NCBI GenBank assembly: GCA_028455995.1
Contig: JABELC010000004.1
Span: forward strand, 1,364,001 to 1,428,000
Source of the DNA: Scleromitrula shiraiana
Taxonomy: Eukaryota; Ascomycota; Leotiomycetes; Helotiales; Sclerotiniaceae
Reading direction: 5' to 3'
DNA length: 64,000 nt
The notes under the pieces are model-generated. The model did not search any database, was not told the DNA's origin, and saw only the letters and a list, made by a program, of their open reading frames with translations. Made by a program: the position numbers and the translations under genes. Within the stretch, counting starts at the first letter, position 1. Each line of letters begins with the position of its first letter. Below are positions 31,436-44,786 of this stretch, piece by piece.

Positions 31436-33221
31436 ATGGCGAGACTGGCTGCAACCACTGATGTGGAGCGCATCGAAGCTCCCGTCACAATGAAGGCATA
31501 CCTCATGTGTGCATTTGCTTCATTTGGTGGTATCTTTTTCGGATACGATTCTGGTTATATCTCGGGTGTTATGGGAATGCCATACTTTATCAACCTATAT
31601 GTAAGTTGCTTAGCTTTTCGGTTCCCTTTTGGGATTTTCAAATCGTCATTTACTAACAGCTGACCTCAGACTGGTATTCCAATCCCTGGCGCAAATGCGT
31701 CACAAGCCGAAAAAGATGCTTTTGTTCTCCCCGCTAGTGATAAATCTCTCATCACTTCTATTCTCTCTGCTGGTACATTCTTTGGTGCAATCTTTGCTGG
31801 TGATCTTGCCGATTGGATTGGTCGACGAACCACTATTATTATCGGCTGCATGATCTTCATCGTCGGTGTTATTCTCCAAACTGCTTCTACTGGTCTCGGT
31901 CTCCTCGTCGCCGGTCGTCTCGTCGCCGGTTTTGGTGTTGGTTTCGTATCCGCTACTATCATTCTTTACATGTCCGAATGTTGCCCTAAGAAGGTTCGTG
32001 GTGCTTTGGTATCAGGTTACCAATTCTGCATTACCATTGGTCTTCTTCTCGCATCTTGTGTCACCTATTCTACTCAAAATCGTTTGGATACCGGTTCCTA
32101 TCGCATTCCAATCTCGATTCAAATCGCATGGGCTCTCATTCTTGCTATCGGTCTCTTCCTTCTTCCTGAATCTCCAAGATACTTCGTCAAGAAGGGTAAT
32201 CTCGAGAAGGCATGTGCTGTCCTTACCCGTCTTAGAGGTGAACCAGAGGGAAGCGAATACATTCAACAAGAATTGTCCGAGATCGTCGCCAATCACGAAT
32301 ATGAAATGTCTGTCATTCCTCAAAGTGGTTATTTCAGCTCATGGATGAATTGCTTCAAGGGTGGACTCAGTAACCCAGCTTCTAACCTTCGTCGTACCAT
32401 TCTCGGAACTTCCCTTCAAATGATGCAACAGTGGACTGGTGTTAACTTCATCTTTTACTTCGTAAGTATTCTATCTTAATCCCCACATCATCTTGAAACG
32501 ATCAACTAACACAAGAAAACAGGGTACTACTTTCTTCCAAGAGCTCGGCACTATCTCCAACCCTTTCTTGATCGGTCTTATCACCACTCTTGTTAACGTT
32601 TGCTCAACTCCTATCTCCTTCTACATTGTCGAAAAGTTCGGTCGTCGTAGCATTCTCATCTGGGGTGCTCTCGGTATGTTGATCTGTGAATTCATCGTCG
32701 CCATCGTTGGTGTAACCGCCGGTCGCCTTTCCGAAGACAACAACTCTGCCGTTTCCGCCATGATCGCCTTCATCTGTATCTACATCTTCTTCTTCGCCAC
32801 AACCTGGGGTCCTGGAGCTTGGGTTCTCATTGGTGAGATCTTCCCACTTCCAATCCGATCCCGTGGTGTAGGATTGAGTACCGCATCCAACTGGCTCTGG
32901 AACTGTATCATTGCCGTTATCACACCTTACTTGGTAGGAACTGGCCATGGTGAGGCAAATCTCGGTGCCAAGGTCTTCTTTATGTGGGGTGCTCTTTGCA
33001 CGGCTTGCTTCGTTTACGCATATATTCTTGTCCCTGAGACCAAGGGACTTTCCTTGGAACAGGTTGATCGTATGTTGGAGGAGACGACCCCAAGAACCAG
33101 CGCTAAATGGGTTCCTCATAATACCTTTGCTAATGAGATGGGTATGGCGGATGAGAAGAAAGAGATGGGAGCTGAACACATTCAACATACCAATAAGGCG
33201 GATCATGTTTCTCCTGCCTAG
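31436..33221 (+). CDS. MFS sugar (hexose) transporter
   Basis: A twelve-helix sugar porter of the plasma membrane, probably glucose or another monosaccharide with proton symport. Family landmarks are visible: FGYDSGYISGV in helix 1, GDLADWIGRR in loop 2-3, PESPRYFVKKG before the central loop, QQWTGVNFIFYFG in helix 7, EKFGRRSILIWG, and PETKGLSLEQVDRM after helix 12. Exons are 31436-31600, 31670-32461 and 32523-33221, giving 551 residues, usual for the family. At the first 3' splice site the second CAG (31669) keeps frame, whereas the nearer AACAG does not. The 5' leader is pyrimidine-rich with a (CTCAC)n tract, and a CreA-like palindrome lies upstream. The exact sugar cannot be read from sequence. 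Confidence 0.93.
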
Positions 33222-33846
33222 ATGGTTGGGGAATACCTAGCTGTGTCTAGCTGATGAGACATACACATATATGTCATTGTCATTGAGTGGGTCTTTAAAT
33301 TGGTGTTCTTCTTTTTTCTGGGTTGGTTAATGATATACTATATCTGGTGGGCTGGTGGGGTTTTTTTGATCTCTACGGAGATGGACATACAATAAATAGT
33401 ATTCCGGCTGCGCATTGTATTTTATGAAATGAAGTCAAATTGAATTGACGAATCGAATGGATAAGCGCGCGCATGTTCGGATGGATGGTGGGATGGTGAA
33501 ATTAATCAATGGATGAATGAATGGATGCATGCATGGTGGATTGTACATAAATATGTTAATGAATCGAATGCGTTATACGATTCAAGTTCCTAAATTTTTA
33601 TCCGCTTTTTTTATTGTTATTGTGATTATGATTATTGATTATTAATTTGAGTGCTAATATGAACAGGATTTGAAGTTCAAAATTATATCATCTCCTTCTT
33701 GTAATAAACTAAACTAAGCTAAGTTGAACATATCATCATCGCATAGTCTCCATCCCCCTCTTGTATGTATTGTACATGTTAAATAACATTCATTTCATTA
33801 CATTCACAAGTTGTATGATATACAATAACACAGAATGATTTCTTTA
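33222..33846. other. 3' flank of the sugar transporter
   Basis: Contains ATGGATGG/ATGCATG repeats around 33480-33540 and AT-rich spacer. No gene was seen. Confidence 0.5.
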
Positions 33847-33847
33847 C

Positions 33848-33874
33848 TATATATATATATATATATATATATAT
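33848..33874. repeat. (AT)n microsatellite
   Basis: A short alternating AT run immediately before the TTTA array. Confidence 0.9.
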
Positions 33875-33896
33875 CTAGGCTAAGTAGGTAACTCAC

Positions 33897-34286
<390 letters not shown>

Positions 34287-34698
34287 CTAATTAATTATAT
34301 CGGTAGCAATTGATGATAGAGCGCGGTTTGTAGATTGTAAATTATTATTTTTTATTTTTTGTTTTTTATTTTTCATTTGTCACTTGTAAATAGTAAATAG
34401 TAAATAGTAAATGGTAGCTGGTAGATGATAGTAGGTAGCTGATAAACTGTAAACTGTAAACTGTAAACGATGACTCCATATCTACCGATTAACGGAAAGG
34501 GGCAGAAAATAGCAGATATCTCGATTTATATATATACCAGTAAATAAACTCACGCCTAACAATGAAAATAGAAAAAAAAAATCCCTTAATTGCCTCCAAC
34601 TACCCACTATCCCATCTTCCCTCACAGATATCAAAACTCCCTCCCTCCCTCATCGTATATCATTTTCCCCCGTCAAATATACTTTCCCTCGCCACCCT
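34287..34698. other. Spacer 3' of xanthine dehydrogenase
   Basis: Contains (TAAATAG)n at about 34385-34410 and (AAACTGT)n at about 34445-34470. This is the probable 3' untranslated region of the leftward gene plus spacer. Confidence 0.5.
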
Positions 34699-37600
34699 CT
34701 ACTCAACCCTAACAAACCATTCACTTTCCCCCTCCGCTCTTTCCACCCAACCCATCCTGGCAATCTCATCTCCAATAGCTAATCTGCATTTCTCTACCGT
34801 GGCTGGACTATTTAGTATCCACTGTGCATTGTCTTTGCTGACCACGTGTTTTTGGTTTGGATTTCCCTTCCTGATTTCCATATTCTCTTTCCGAGCCGCT
34901 AGAACGGCTTCTCTATCATATTATTACCATTCATTAGCCATGACGCTCATCATCAAGAAAGTAAAGTAGTAAAAAAAAAAAAAAAAAACATCCTCCCCTC
35001 CCCTTCCCTCCCCCTCATCATCAAAGAAAAAGAAATTCCCGAAAAAAAAAAGATAAAACACCACAACGACCTACCTCACGGCGAAGAAAACGCTAGCCCC
35101 CAAGAACAAAGGCGGTTCCCCAACCCCCTTGCTACTCTGAATACTCCTCAGCCCCTCCCAAGCGCCAGGAACATGTTTCAAAAACGAGACGTTGAATGCT
35201 TGCGGTATGCATGAGAAGGTGGGGATTTTGTAGGTGGAGGGGCCGATGGTGGAGAGGGTGCCTTTTTTGCTCCACTGTGTAGGGAGGGGGTTAGTTGTGT
35301 TGATGAGAGGAGGAAGGAATGAGAGGACGAGAATGGGGGTATGTGGGGAGTGAGGGAAAGTGGAGGGGGAATGGAAATGGATATGGATATGGAAATGGAA
35401 GTGGAAGAATAAATACAAGTGATTCTTCCATGGTATATAACCCGACACCTTGAATAAAAGCGCCTTCGATTTGACCATAATCAATAGCTGGATTGATGGA
35501 CCTCCCGATATCCATTTTGATATCCGAGCGAAGAATAGTATGAGATCCGGTTAGAGTATCGAGTTCGATTTCGGAGATTGCTACGCCCTGTTTATATTGA
35601 GCTGGTATCAGTATACATTTATTTCCGCGTAAACGGGAAAGGAAATCAAAAGAAGGGATGGAAAAGTAAAACAGACCTGAGTAAAATAATAATACATATC
35701 CTTCACCTTTCTCTCATCATACTCACCCCATTCATACCCAATTCTGGGCATTTTCCAAAACCCCGTCGCGCTCAAATTAACCCTATCTCTATACGCCTCC
35801 GCCGCTATAATTTTCATACTCGCCCCCTCACCTGCCCTCGCCTTATAAGGCCTCAACCTCTCATTCAACTGCTCACAAGCATCCTTAACCGCCATACCAT
35901 TCAAATCACTCCCACTAGACGCCGCCGTTGGCGACGCATTAGCCGTCTGATAACTCGACGTATCCTGCGTAAAGATTGCATCAAGCGGGACATTTAATTC
36001 ATGAGCGGCGATCTGCGCCATTTTGGTGTATAATCCCTGGCCCATTTCTGTACCTCCGTGGTTGAGGAGGATACTTCCATCTGCGTAGACTTTTACACTG
36101 GCGCTGGCTTGGTTGAGATGGAGAGCTGTGGCGAAACTGAGACCGAATTTTGTTGGGATGAGGGAGATGCCTCGTTTGCGGTATTTGTGTTCTTGATTGA
36201 ATTTTTCTACGGAGAGTTTTCGTGCTGTGTAGTTTGCTTCTTTTGTTAATTGGCTGATGAGAAGGGGTATATGCCAATCTTCGTCGATCTTTTGGAGGAA
36301 AGGTGTTTGATCGCCAACGTTGTAAAGATTTTTCAGACGCAATTCATCAATTGGGATGGATAATCCTTCGGATATGGCTGTCATGTAAGTTTCGGCAAAG
36401 AACATAGCTTGCGGTCCACCGAATCCTCGGAATGCTGTGTTACTATGCGTATTTGTCTTGCATACATGTCCTCTGAGCAAGACGTGCGGAATCTCGTAAC
36501 AATTTTCGAAATGGGTTAAACATCGACCCATAACAGCTGCAGACATATCTTGAGAGAATCCGGCATTGTTATAGACATCGGCTTCGAGAGCGATTAATTT
36601 TCCACTATGTGTTGTTCCAACTTTCCACCTGGCTTGATGAGGATGTCGTTGTCCTGTTGTCATCATATCTTCATCTCTATTTAACATACATCGCATAGGC
36701 CGCTGTTCTTTCTTTGCAGCTACTGCCAGAATACAGGCGAGTTGCACACTTCTTGATTCCTTACCTCCGAATGCACCTCCCATCCTTTTGACTCTTGCAT
36801 TGACGTGACTATTTGGTACTCCTGTAACTTGTGCAACAAATTCTTGTGTCTCCATGCTAGACATTAGTCAGTAACATTTTGTTGATGAAGGAATCACCTA
36901 ATTCACCTATTTTGTGTAGATGACCATACTTCATATGTTCTATCTTCCTTATTGGGAATCACTAGAGCTGCATTCGTCTCAAGATAGAAATGTTCTTGTC
37001 CACCCATTCTTGTGACTCCCTCGAATATCCTATCACACTTTGACCATATATCCTTCATTTTATCCTCAATCGCCGCACCTTTCTTCAACATTTTTCCATA
37101 TGGAAAAAAGCTTTCTGCCTCAATAGCTTCATCGATGGTCAAAATAACCGGAAGATCTTCATATACTACTTTCACGGCGCGTGCTGCGGATCTTGCCTGA
37201 AGTGCTGTTTCGGCATATACCAAACCTATTGGTTGACCATGGGATAAAACCTCACCATCAGCAAATAAGGGCTCATCTTTTACGATAGACCCCCAAAGAT
37301 TTGCTTCTCTTGGTATGCTGTTGATATCCACGTAGCCAAGAGCAAGTCCAGGTCCGATAGCAAAACTCCAGTCTACTTCGATCAATCTAGCATGAGCTCT
37401 AGTAGAGAGAACCAATGCACCATAAAGTTCTCGATTTTGTCGAGGCATATCATCTATATACTCTGCTTCTCCGGTCGTTTGCTTCAAAGCTGATAAATGG
37501 GGGATTTGTTTTCCAACAACACTTTGTTCGTATGGATTATCGTTATCTCTAGTACCGCATGAAATTCCTCGATGTATTTCATGGATTAGATCAGGATCAA

Positions 37601-39609
37601 CCTTCCCTAATCCAAGATCAGAGACTACTTCATGCCAGAATCTGAAGAATAAAGATAAAGCTAAAGTTCGACGATATGATGCCATCCCGCCTGGAACATC
37701 ATATGTTAGCTTGAATTCATCCGCGAGAACTTTCATAGCATTATTTAATGTTGATGAATTCCGCCATTCTTTTCCTATTAAGTTTTTCATGGTTTGAACT
37801 GCTTGCACTGTCATTGGCGCCATCCCTCCATACGCAAGCGATATTTCTGAAACAATGCCCTCATCGTCCAGTCGAACTCGAAAACCAGAAGTGACGATAG
37901 CAATATCATCATCTTGTCTTTTTGCCTGCTTGTAGGCCTTAACTATATCTCGACAACTGGGCGGCGTTAAAGGGATACGAACGTGTATTATAATGGCGTT
38001 TTCTGGTAGTCTGGTAGTGCGATATGAGGTGAAGAAATTGGACATCGCTAGATTTGTTTTCCCCGTCGATATACTTTGAAGTGCCAAAGTAGCACCTGTT
38101 GCCACAAGTACAGGATTGATGTCAGAGATTGGAGAAGCCGTTACAATGTTTCCAGCTAAGGATGCAACATTTCTTATTTGTCGCCCAGCAAAATAACGAA
38201 GTTGTTTTCTTATAGCTTCCAATACTGATCCTCGCTGGCCTAGCTTCTGGGACAATTCCCTACAGATATTTTCAACTTCGGTCAACGGAGTATTAGCTCC
38301 TATACTGATATCTGCACATGAGAATAGCTGAGTATCCTCCGGTACGTTGATTCCTTGTAGCTCTTTGATATCAGAAATATAAACTGAGATAGGAAATGAT
38401 GAGTGTTTGAACCTGACTTCTACTTGAGTCTCACTTGCTCCACAAACCAATTTTGCTTTAGGATATACATCTTTGATACATAAAAGATGGTCAATACTAG
38501 TTGGAAGGAGCCAAATGTTGGTATCATCTCCATAGTACAGAGGTTTTCTAACAAAACTTCGCAGTCCAGGTGGAAATATGAGTTCAGTTTTCGGAACATA
38601 TGGTGCAAATGAATGCTGAGTGATAGGAAGCTTCTTTGTGAAATTCTCTAGATCACTGCTAGTGAGTGAGATTTGTGATTCTTCTGAGCTGGAACCCTCT
38701 GCGTCGGAAGATTGATTAGGAGAACCTTTTCTTGATTCACAAGATTCATCACTCGATGAATCTTTGCAACATCCTCCCATTCTTCCACAGGATCTATTTG
38801 AGCTTGAAATTTCCTTTGGGCTAATATCAGAATGATAAGGAATGTCAATCAAATCCTTATCGAGTTCCTTTTTATCAACTTTATCTGATCTGGGAATTGA
38901 AATTTTTCCTTTCAGGTCGTCCGTAATAAAAGTTTTGGCGGCTTCCAAAATAGGTTTGTATCCAGTACATCGACAAAGATTACCATCAAGATGACCTTCA
39001 AGTTCGATATCATTGGCGGAAAGCTTGAAATCTTTCGAAATGGGATCGTAAGAATTTCTGATTAAAGCATATAATGACATGACAATCCCAGGAGTACAAA
39101 ATCCACATCTTCATTTTTGTAGTTAGAAACAGACTTACACTAAGCATCGAAGGAAAATGGAAGCTTACTGTGAACCATGAAGCTTTGCTATACGTTCTTG
39201 AAGGGGATGAGGATTGTCTACATTTCCAAGACCTTCAATTGTAATGACATGCTTCCCAACAACTAATGTTTTGTTAGATGAAAGTAAATAACCTCCATTA
39301 AACTTATCAATGTAGCAAAGATAAATAGATACCTCCAATTAATGGGAACAAACATGCATTAACAGCAATATGTTTAATTCGACTTCGCAGGTTAACATTT
39401 TCAAGGGTTTGTATGACAACTGTACAAGCACCACAACCTCCCTCACCACACCCTAATTTTGTACCCTTGAGTCCATGTTGAGATCTAATGAAATCTAATA
39501 GGGTCCATTGAGGATTTGGATTTGATAATTGTATCTTTGATCCATTTAGATAGAATTCTAATGAGGATTCGGTGAAGATAGATCGGATTTCTGGTTTCAA
39601 TTGAATCAT
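34699..39609 (-). CDS. Xanthine dehydrogenase (purine hydroxylase I)
   Basis: This oxidises hypoxanthine and xanthine to urate in purine use as a nitrogen source; it is a cytosolic molybdo-flavo-iron-sulfur enzyme. Exons are 39609-39333, 39262-39169, 39108-36907, 36856-35677, 35587-35417, 35274-35075 and 34912-34699, giving 4,338 nt and 1,445 residues. The first 2Fe-2S cluster uses Cys54, 59 and 62 (GCGEGGCGAC) with Cys86. The second uses CGFC (125-128) and CRC (169-171). A Ser/Cys-rich insert (roughly 215-265) separates it from the FAD domain. The molybdopterin part shows AFRGFGGPQ, GGTEMGQGLYTK and VGEPPLFLGASVF with the catalytic Glu. It is slightly longer than usual because of the insert. 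Upstream GATA motifs suggest nitrogen regulation. Confidence 0.95.
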
Positions 39610-40678
39610 GATTGTAAAAGGAGTATGTATTGTAAATGTAACGATGAGTTATTACTTCTCACACTCAAAAGATTTCTGGTTTGAGCCATCTTATTCCCTT
39701 CCCTTACCGTACTATTTCTACCACCTGAGTACTTGCTTCTTGGCATACAAGGATGAGAAATATCTCTTTCTCGTCCTCCTTTTTCGTTGAGATGTACAAC
39801 AAGATGCTCCTACTCAATTTGATTGCTGGGAATGATGTTGGTGATTCGGAAAAGGAAAGGGTTGGGCAGGAAATAAGGCGGGGATAATCGGCAGCTGGGT
39901 TCATTGCCGAATGAGCTATCATTGATACTACGCCAAATTCTACTGTTCCGAACCCCTGTGATGGGAAACAGGGGCACAGATAACTTCATCGTTACGGTTG
40001 TACAACAAACACATGCACAAAACACCGTGCTCACCGTTTTCACTATCCTCCTCTCCTTCCTCTTCAATTTCAATTGCTCTCTGTATCATTCGCTGATGGA
40101 TTATGGTTCATTTCACATACAATACATACTTGCTCAAACCAACTTCTCGATAGTGATAACTTCACATGACGATGAGGATTACTACTGCTCAAGAATGAAT
40201 GGAGTTTAATAAATGCTTTCCATTGTCACCGAACTCCCATTCCTAGGTTGTTGATTTTACTAATTTCAATATGATATGGATATTTTTAAATCCACTTTGA
40301 ATTTTGTAAAGATCCGGAGGGGTTGGGGGCTGAAAGGTAGATATGTTTCAGCATCAAGGTAATGATGTCTGCCAAATTTCATTGGCTCTCGAAATGGCTC
40401 TTCTTATTGTTTTGTTTCTGAGTGTTTTTCTGTTATCGTTAGTTTTATGACCAGAACAAACGTTGTCCGAAGTCTTAAGTTCAGAAAATTTACCAATTCC
40501 CGCCAGTTCTTTAAGATCAACATACTTTATTCTCAACTGCATCACCGTTTCAGAAACAAGCTATGCAGAATATCTTTGGAAAAATTGAAGTTTTATGAAA
40601 CTAGTTATCATTAACGCTTTGAAAGTTATCATGGCCTATAACAATCTATGCTTCTCACACACTCATCATCCCTTTTCC
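39610..40678. other. Intergenic, upstream of xanthine dehydrogenase
   Basis: About 1.07 kb with only short frames. Apart from the candidate GATA sites listed separately nothing was recognised. Confidence 0.45.
39888..40159 (-). promoter_or_regulatory. Candidate nitrogen/purine regulatory region
   Basis: Upstream of the xanthine dehydrogenase start are HGATAR motifs at 39916-39921 (reverse), 40148-40153 and 40154-40159, the last two adjacent. TCGG at 39888-39891 and CCGA at 39907-39910 are half-sites like those of the purine regulator UaY. They are 15 bp apart rather than the known 6, so UaY binding is doubtful. Confidence 0.3.
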
Positions 40679-41512
40679 TCAATTATCCACCCCCAAATCC
40701 CACGGCATAACTGTATCATCCGTCCACACACCACTTTTCGGTTTCCACATTGCATACTGTTCCTGCGGCAGACATTTATGACATAATTCCTGCCACTCTT
40801 CGCTCATGTTTTCTTTTTCTCCATAAATACAATACTTAAGCAAAGGTTTCCATCCATATTTCTCGAGCAGAAATCTAGCCCCTATCCCTCCTGCTCCGCC
40901 TTCTGATTCACTCCAGCATTCTAGGGTTAATTCTTTTGCTTTTGCTTCTCCGAATTGCATCAGGAGATGCGCGACTCCTTGACGACGGTAGGAAGGATGA
41001 GTGCATATTATATTTAGGACTAGGTGGAGAGTGCGGGCGATTAGTGGTTTATTTCACGTGAGTGTTCACTCGCGGACGAAAAAGAGTTATAGAGGAAAGA
41101 GTTTTCGCATACTAACACACGGCCTCCTCATCCAACTCATTCTCGGCAAAAACGCCTGCTTCAAAACAAAATTTGCAAATTCCCTTCCCTCCCCCTCCGG
41201 CCACCACGTCGCCTCAATCTTAGGCGGAGGCGTCGGAAACGGATTTTTCTCATTAATATGCCAATTAGCAGCGCCAATTAACTCCCCACTCTCACTATCA
41301 TGTACTGTAATCCAATGACTAGCAGGATTACGCGTGTGAGTTTCCCAGAACCGGCCTTGAGATAATTGCATGGCGGTTGCGGTGTCAAAGTCGGGCGGTG
41401 TTTGAATGGCAATGAATGGGCGGTAGGGTGTTCGATTGGCCTTTTGAACTAGGAGGGTTACGGCATCGATTTCGGCGCGGGTGGTTGCTTCGGAGACGGT
41501 AAATTTGGACAT
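40679..41512 (-). CDS. GNAT-family N-acetyltransferase
   Basis: This is a GCN5-related acetyl-CoA-dependent N-acetyltransferase of a type common in filamentous fungi; the substrate is unknown. Exons 41512-41113 and 41019-40679 join in phase through a GTATGC donor and CACCTAG acceptor to give 246 residues. At the junction the strand carrying LNIICTHPSYRRQGVAHLL is restored. R-R-Q-G-V-A is the acetyl-CoA pyrophosphate-binding loop (Q/RxxGxG/A) and the preceding hydrophobic strand is motif A. The upstream half has the usual GAANWHI strand, with a proline-rich loop. It lies between xanthine dehydrogenase and a small membrane protein, all leftward, but nothing links their roles. Confidence 0.85.
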
Positions 41513-42799
41513 CTTGATGGAAATTTATGGGAAGTAATCCGGAGTCGAGAACAATAGAGAGTGAAGTATTCACACTAAGACGAGGTTGTGGGATTTCTTC
41601 TTGTTTATATCGTATCCTATAGTGGAGCATATATAAGATGACCCGCATGCTTTCATCAGAAATATATCAAAATGTTGGTACCAACAAGACAACAACGAAG
41701 CTAAAGAACTGATAAGGAAAGTACAGTAAGCCCAACTTACAAATGGGAAAGTCAATACGAAGTGGCATTTTGCATTTCAGAACTCTCAATATACGTTATC
41801 GTTTAGATATGCAGACTCCCATTTTCAGATACCCATGAACCAACTGTTAGTAGTATAGTTAGTATATTGAAACACTGCACTGCATTTCATCTCATCTCAT
41901 GGAAGGCATGAATGGGATTTCCATTTCCAGAAAAACCGAGATGAGATTTGGATCGTAGTGAGAGAAGAGATACTTGGGGGGGGACTTAATGTATCCTATT
42001 CTAATATCCTAATTGTTCAAGTTCGAGCTAGAGAATGTGAGAATCTAATTGTTTAGATTTAAATCAAACTAAATGATTAGAATCAAATGGGACAATATCG
42101 TATTTTGATTATTCAAGTGTAAATTGGAGAAAATGTAATTTTAATCATTTAGATACAAGTTAAACAATGCTGTTCCGTCGGCCAAATGAAACAATTTGAT
42201 GGTCTAATTGTTTAATATGGTATTAGCAAACATGGCATTTCAACTTTTTCAGTTCAAGTAAAATGATATGACTTTCTATCTATTCAATTTAAAAATAGTC
42301 AATTGATTAAACACGAAGGTGGGACATCACATAGAGCTTATAAGGAGTTTCTCGAAAGTGTGGATTGTTTAAGAGGGAGTTAAGCGAAAATAAAACGAGG
42401 GAAAGACAATATGTTAGAGCTGGGTAAACTGGAAACTAGTTTTAGATAAATACACCTCTGTTTGTGTCTATCTGAGTCAATATTTCTCACGTTGTGAGTT
42501 ATGATTCACATAATGCAAACTTGATGGACATCATCTATACTAGTCAGACATCAATTATTGACATATCAGTAGTATACTAAATACTCTAAAACTAATAATT
42601 TCAAATTTTTTTTGATTCTGGATGAAGAAACAAATAACAATACAGCAGGACAGGCACGTGGTGAAGACATATGCTAGTATGATGGTAGGATTTGATCACA
42701 AATGCAATACATTCATAATCTGTATACCTAACTAAGAGAAAGTCTGAATGCTCCAGATATGAATGATTTCACAAAACTTATATGGATGTGATGGATTGT
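41513..42799. other. Intergenic, AT-rich
   Basis: About 1.3 kb with repeated imperfect words such as AATTGTTTAGAT and AATCAAATG (42000-42300). These suggest a weak local duplication. No gene was seen. Confidence 0.4.
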
Positions 42800-43205
42800 C
42801 TAACATGATGAATTCCCTGGCTTATCTGCTGGCTTGTCGAACGTTTGACAGACAGTAACAGCTATAAAATCAGCGATGCCAATGGCAGTAAGGGCAAGTA
42901 CAATAGTTCCAACACTCTCACAATCATTAGTTTAATAGAAGATAGTCGAAGAAAGGGACAAAAGTTACTTACTTGGCAAAAAGATGGGAAGTCCATCCAC
43001 GCCAGCCCGCCGGACTCGGATGACATGCGCCTAGACAGCAATTCACTTCTTTCCACACTGGGTCGTTTATTTCCACTATCACCGGTTGTAGGTTCCACCC
43101 TGACTCTCTTTCAACCCCTTGATATATTCTCACTAGTCGTGGTTGCTGCAACACTGGCTCTTCTGGTAAGCCTGAGCCTTCAACTGCGCTGCCTGTATCC
43201 TCCAT
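42800..43205 (-). CDS. Small single-pass membrane protein, unknown family
   Basis: Two exons, 43205-42973 and 42914-42800, give 115 residues. The donor is a full GTAAGTAA and the acceptor GTGAGAG follows an AAACTAATG branch-like word. Splicing creates a 20-residue hydrophobic helix (about residues 78-100: VGTIVLALTAIGIADFIAV) followed by a short polar tail ending in Cys. The N-terminal half is soluble, with Trp/Cys-rich CCLGACHPSPAGWRGW just before the helix, so a tail-anchor-like or peripheral cysteine motif is possible. I do not recognise it. Support is the good splice signals and the coherent helix; the opposite strand also has an open frame of similar length, which lowers confidence. Confidence 0.5.
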
Positions 43206-44786
43206 ATTTTGCGCATTTCACTTCGTGAGAGGTATGTGGTCAATAGCAACAGAAATTTAAACATATCTATCTGGGACGGAACTGTTATACTACCTGAAAT
43301 CCATCCTCATATAGAAAGAGCATATGGAGGAACTGCATAGACGCCTATCTAACTCGGTCTTTATATGAGTTCTCTTTATAGCAAAAATGATATGAAAGAT
43401 CTGCATAAACACCCACCTGAAACTTTTCTTCATGTCCATCCTTCTATAAAAAGACCACAATGAAGAGCTTCATAGACATCTATCTAAAGCTCCCTGCATG
43501 TAATCAATCTTGATATTAAATAACGACAAGAAAGAATCGCAAAGAAATATCACAACAAAATCAAGTACATATGCACACAACCCTCGACCAATTAAAGAAT
43601 ACAACACTCATCTCCTACATCCTGCAAACAAATACAATGAAACACTTCAGTTCTCCAATATCAAACTAAACAATAAGCAAATCACCAACCGACCAAAGAA
43701 GATATCACATCAAATCATTACATCCATCACTCCATGCTACACAAATGTAATACCACTCATCCATCTAATATCTAATTCCCAGCCAACCAATCATACCCTC
43801 CGAACACCCCACCTCACCTCAAACCAAAAAATAAATCCACAAATCACTATCATGCCATCTTACTTCCATTTCCATCTCATCTCATCTCACCATACCATCC
43901 TCCAGCCATCACACCCCCCCCCCCCCCCCCCCACGCCCAACCCATCACCTCCCATCATCTCAACTCCCACCCCAACCCCTAACAATCCATCTCGACCACA
44001 CAGAAACTATATCCCGCGACCATATCCATACCATCCGTCCCCCATTCCCCCCTCATCAATCTCCACAACCATCAATAATACATACCGCTTATCTCCTCTC
44101 CTTCCTCTTCCTCCTCCCCCTTCCCCCTCCTATTCCAGTTCATCCCAAAGCTTTACTTCCAATTTCCCATGATCAGGTCAGAGAATAGAACACAATATAG
44201 ATCAGAATAGAAGATATCTAGATACTGATAGACAGAAATAGGTGTAATGGTAGTTCAGGACGGATAAAACAGGGTTTCAAGAAGTTGGCGAGGAATTAGT
44301 TGGACGTTTAAGGGGCTGGGTTTATATGGGAGGGAGAGATTATGTGTATATGCATATAAGCGAGAAGATAGAGAAATACATAGGTGGAAGAAAAAAGCAA
44401 AGCACAAGATGCGATATATATGATAGAAACGTATGTATGTACGTATGCCTGGATATATCATATAGGTCTATGTCTTTCTTTCAATCGTATACTGTGATAA
44501 GCCCATGATCATATCCAGAGTCAATTTTAGCAAAGAAAAGCTCGCGGCTCTTCTGAGTATAGTTAACTTCTTTTAGGTGGGCGAGAATAAAGAGAGAAAA
44601 GGAAGGAAGATTAGTCTCCATGAAGTTACTGACATTTGTATATATAGGTAGATACACATTTCAAATTCAAACCCAACTATCTCCCAGACGCCTATAGGTA
44701 TCATCCCCATCATATCCATCCCCCCAAAGAAACAAACCCACAATCCTTTTCACTCTCCCCGTCTCTTCTCCCTCCACCATCTCCCC
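43206..44786. other. Intergenic, with C-rich low-complexity and poly-C
   Basis: This contains a 19-base poly-C run at 43914-43932 within a long C-rich, G-poor stretch (about 43560-44160), then purine-richer sequence. An open frame of 220 codons across the C-rich part has only low-complexity Pro/Ser/Thr composition and is not called. Confidence 0.5.

Noticed and set aside
35578..35997. 139-codon + strand frame
   Set aside because: Lies antisense within xanthine dehydrogenase exons whose frame, motifs and splice sites are secure.
42845..43228. 127-codon + strand frame
   Set aside because: The opposite strand has a better spliced model with strong donor and a coherent transmembrane helix.
43510..44172. 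220-codon + strand open frame, Pro/Ser/Thr-rich
   Set aside because: It follows the C-rich composition and poly-C tract; no domain, splice logic or start context supports it.
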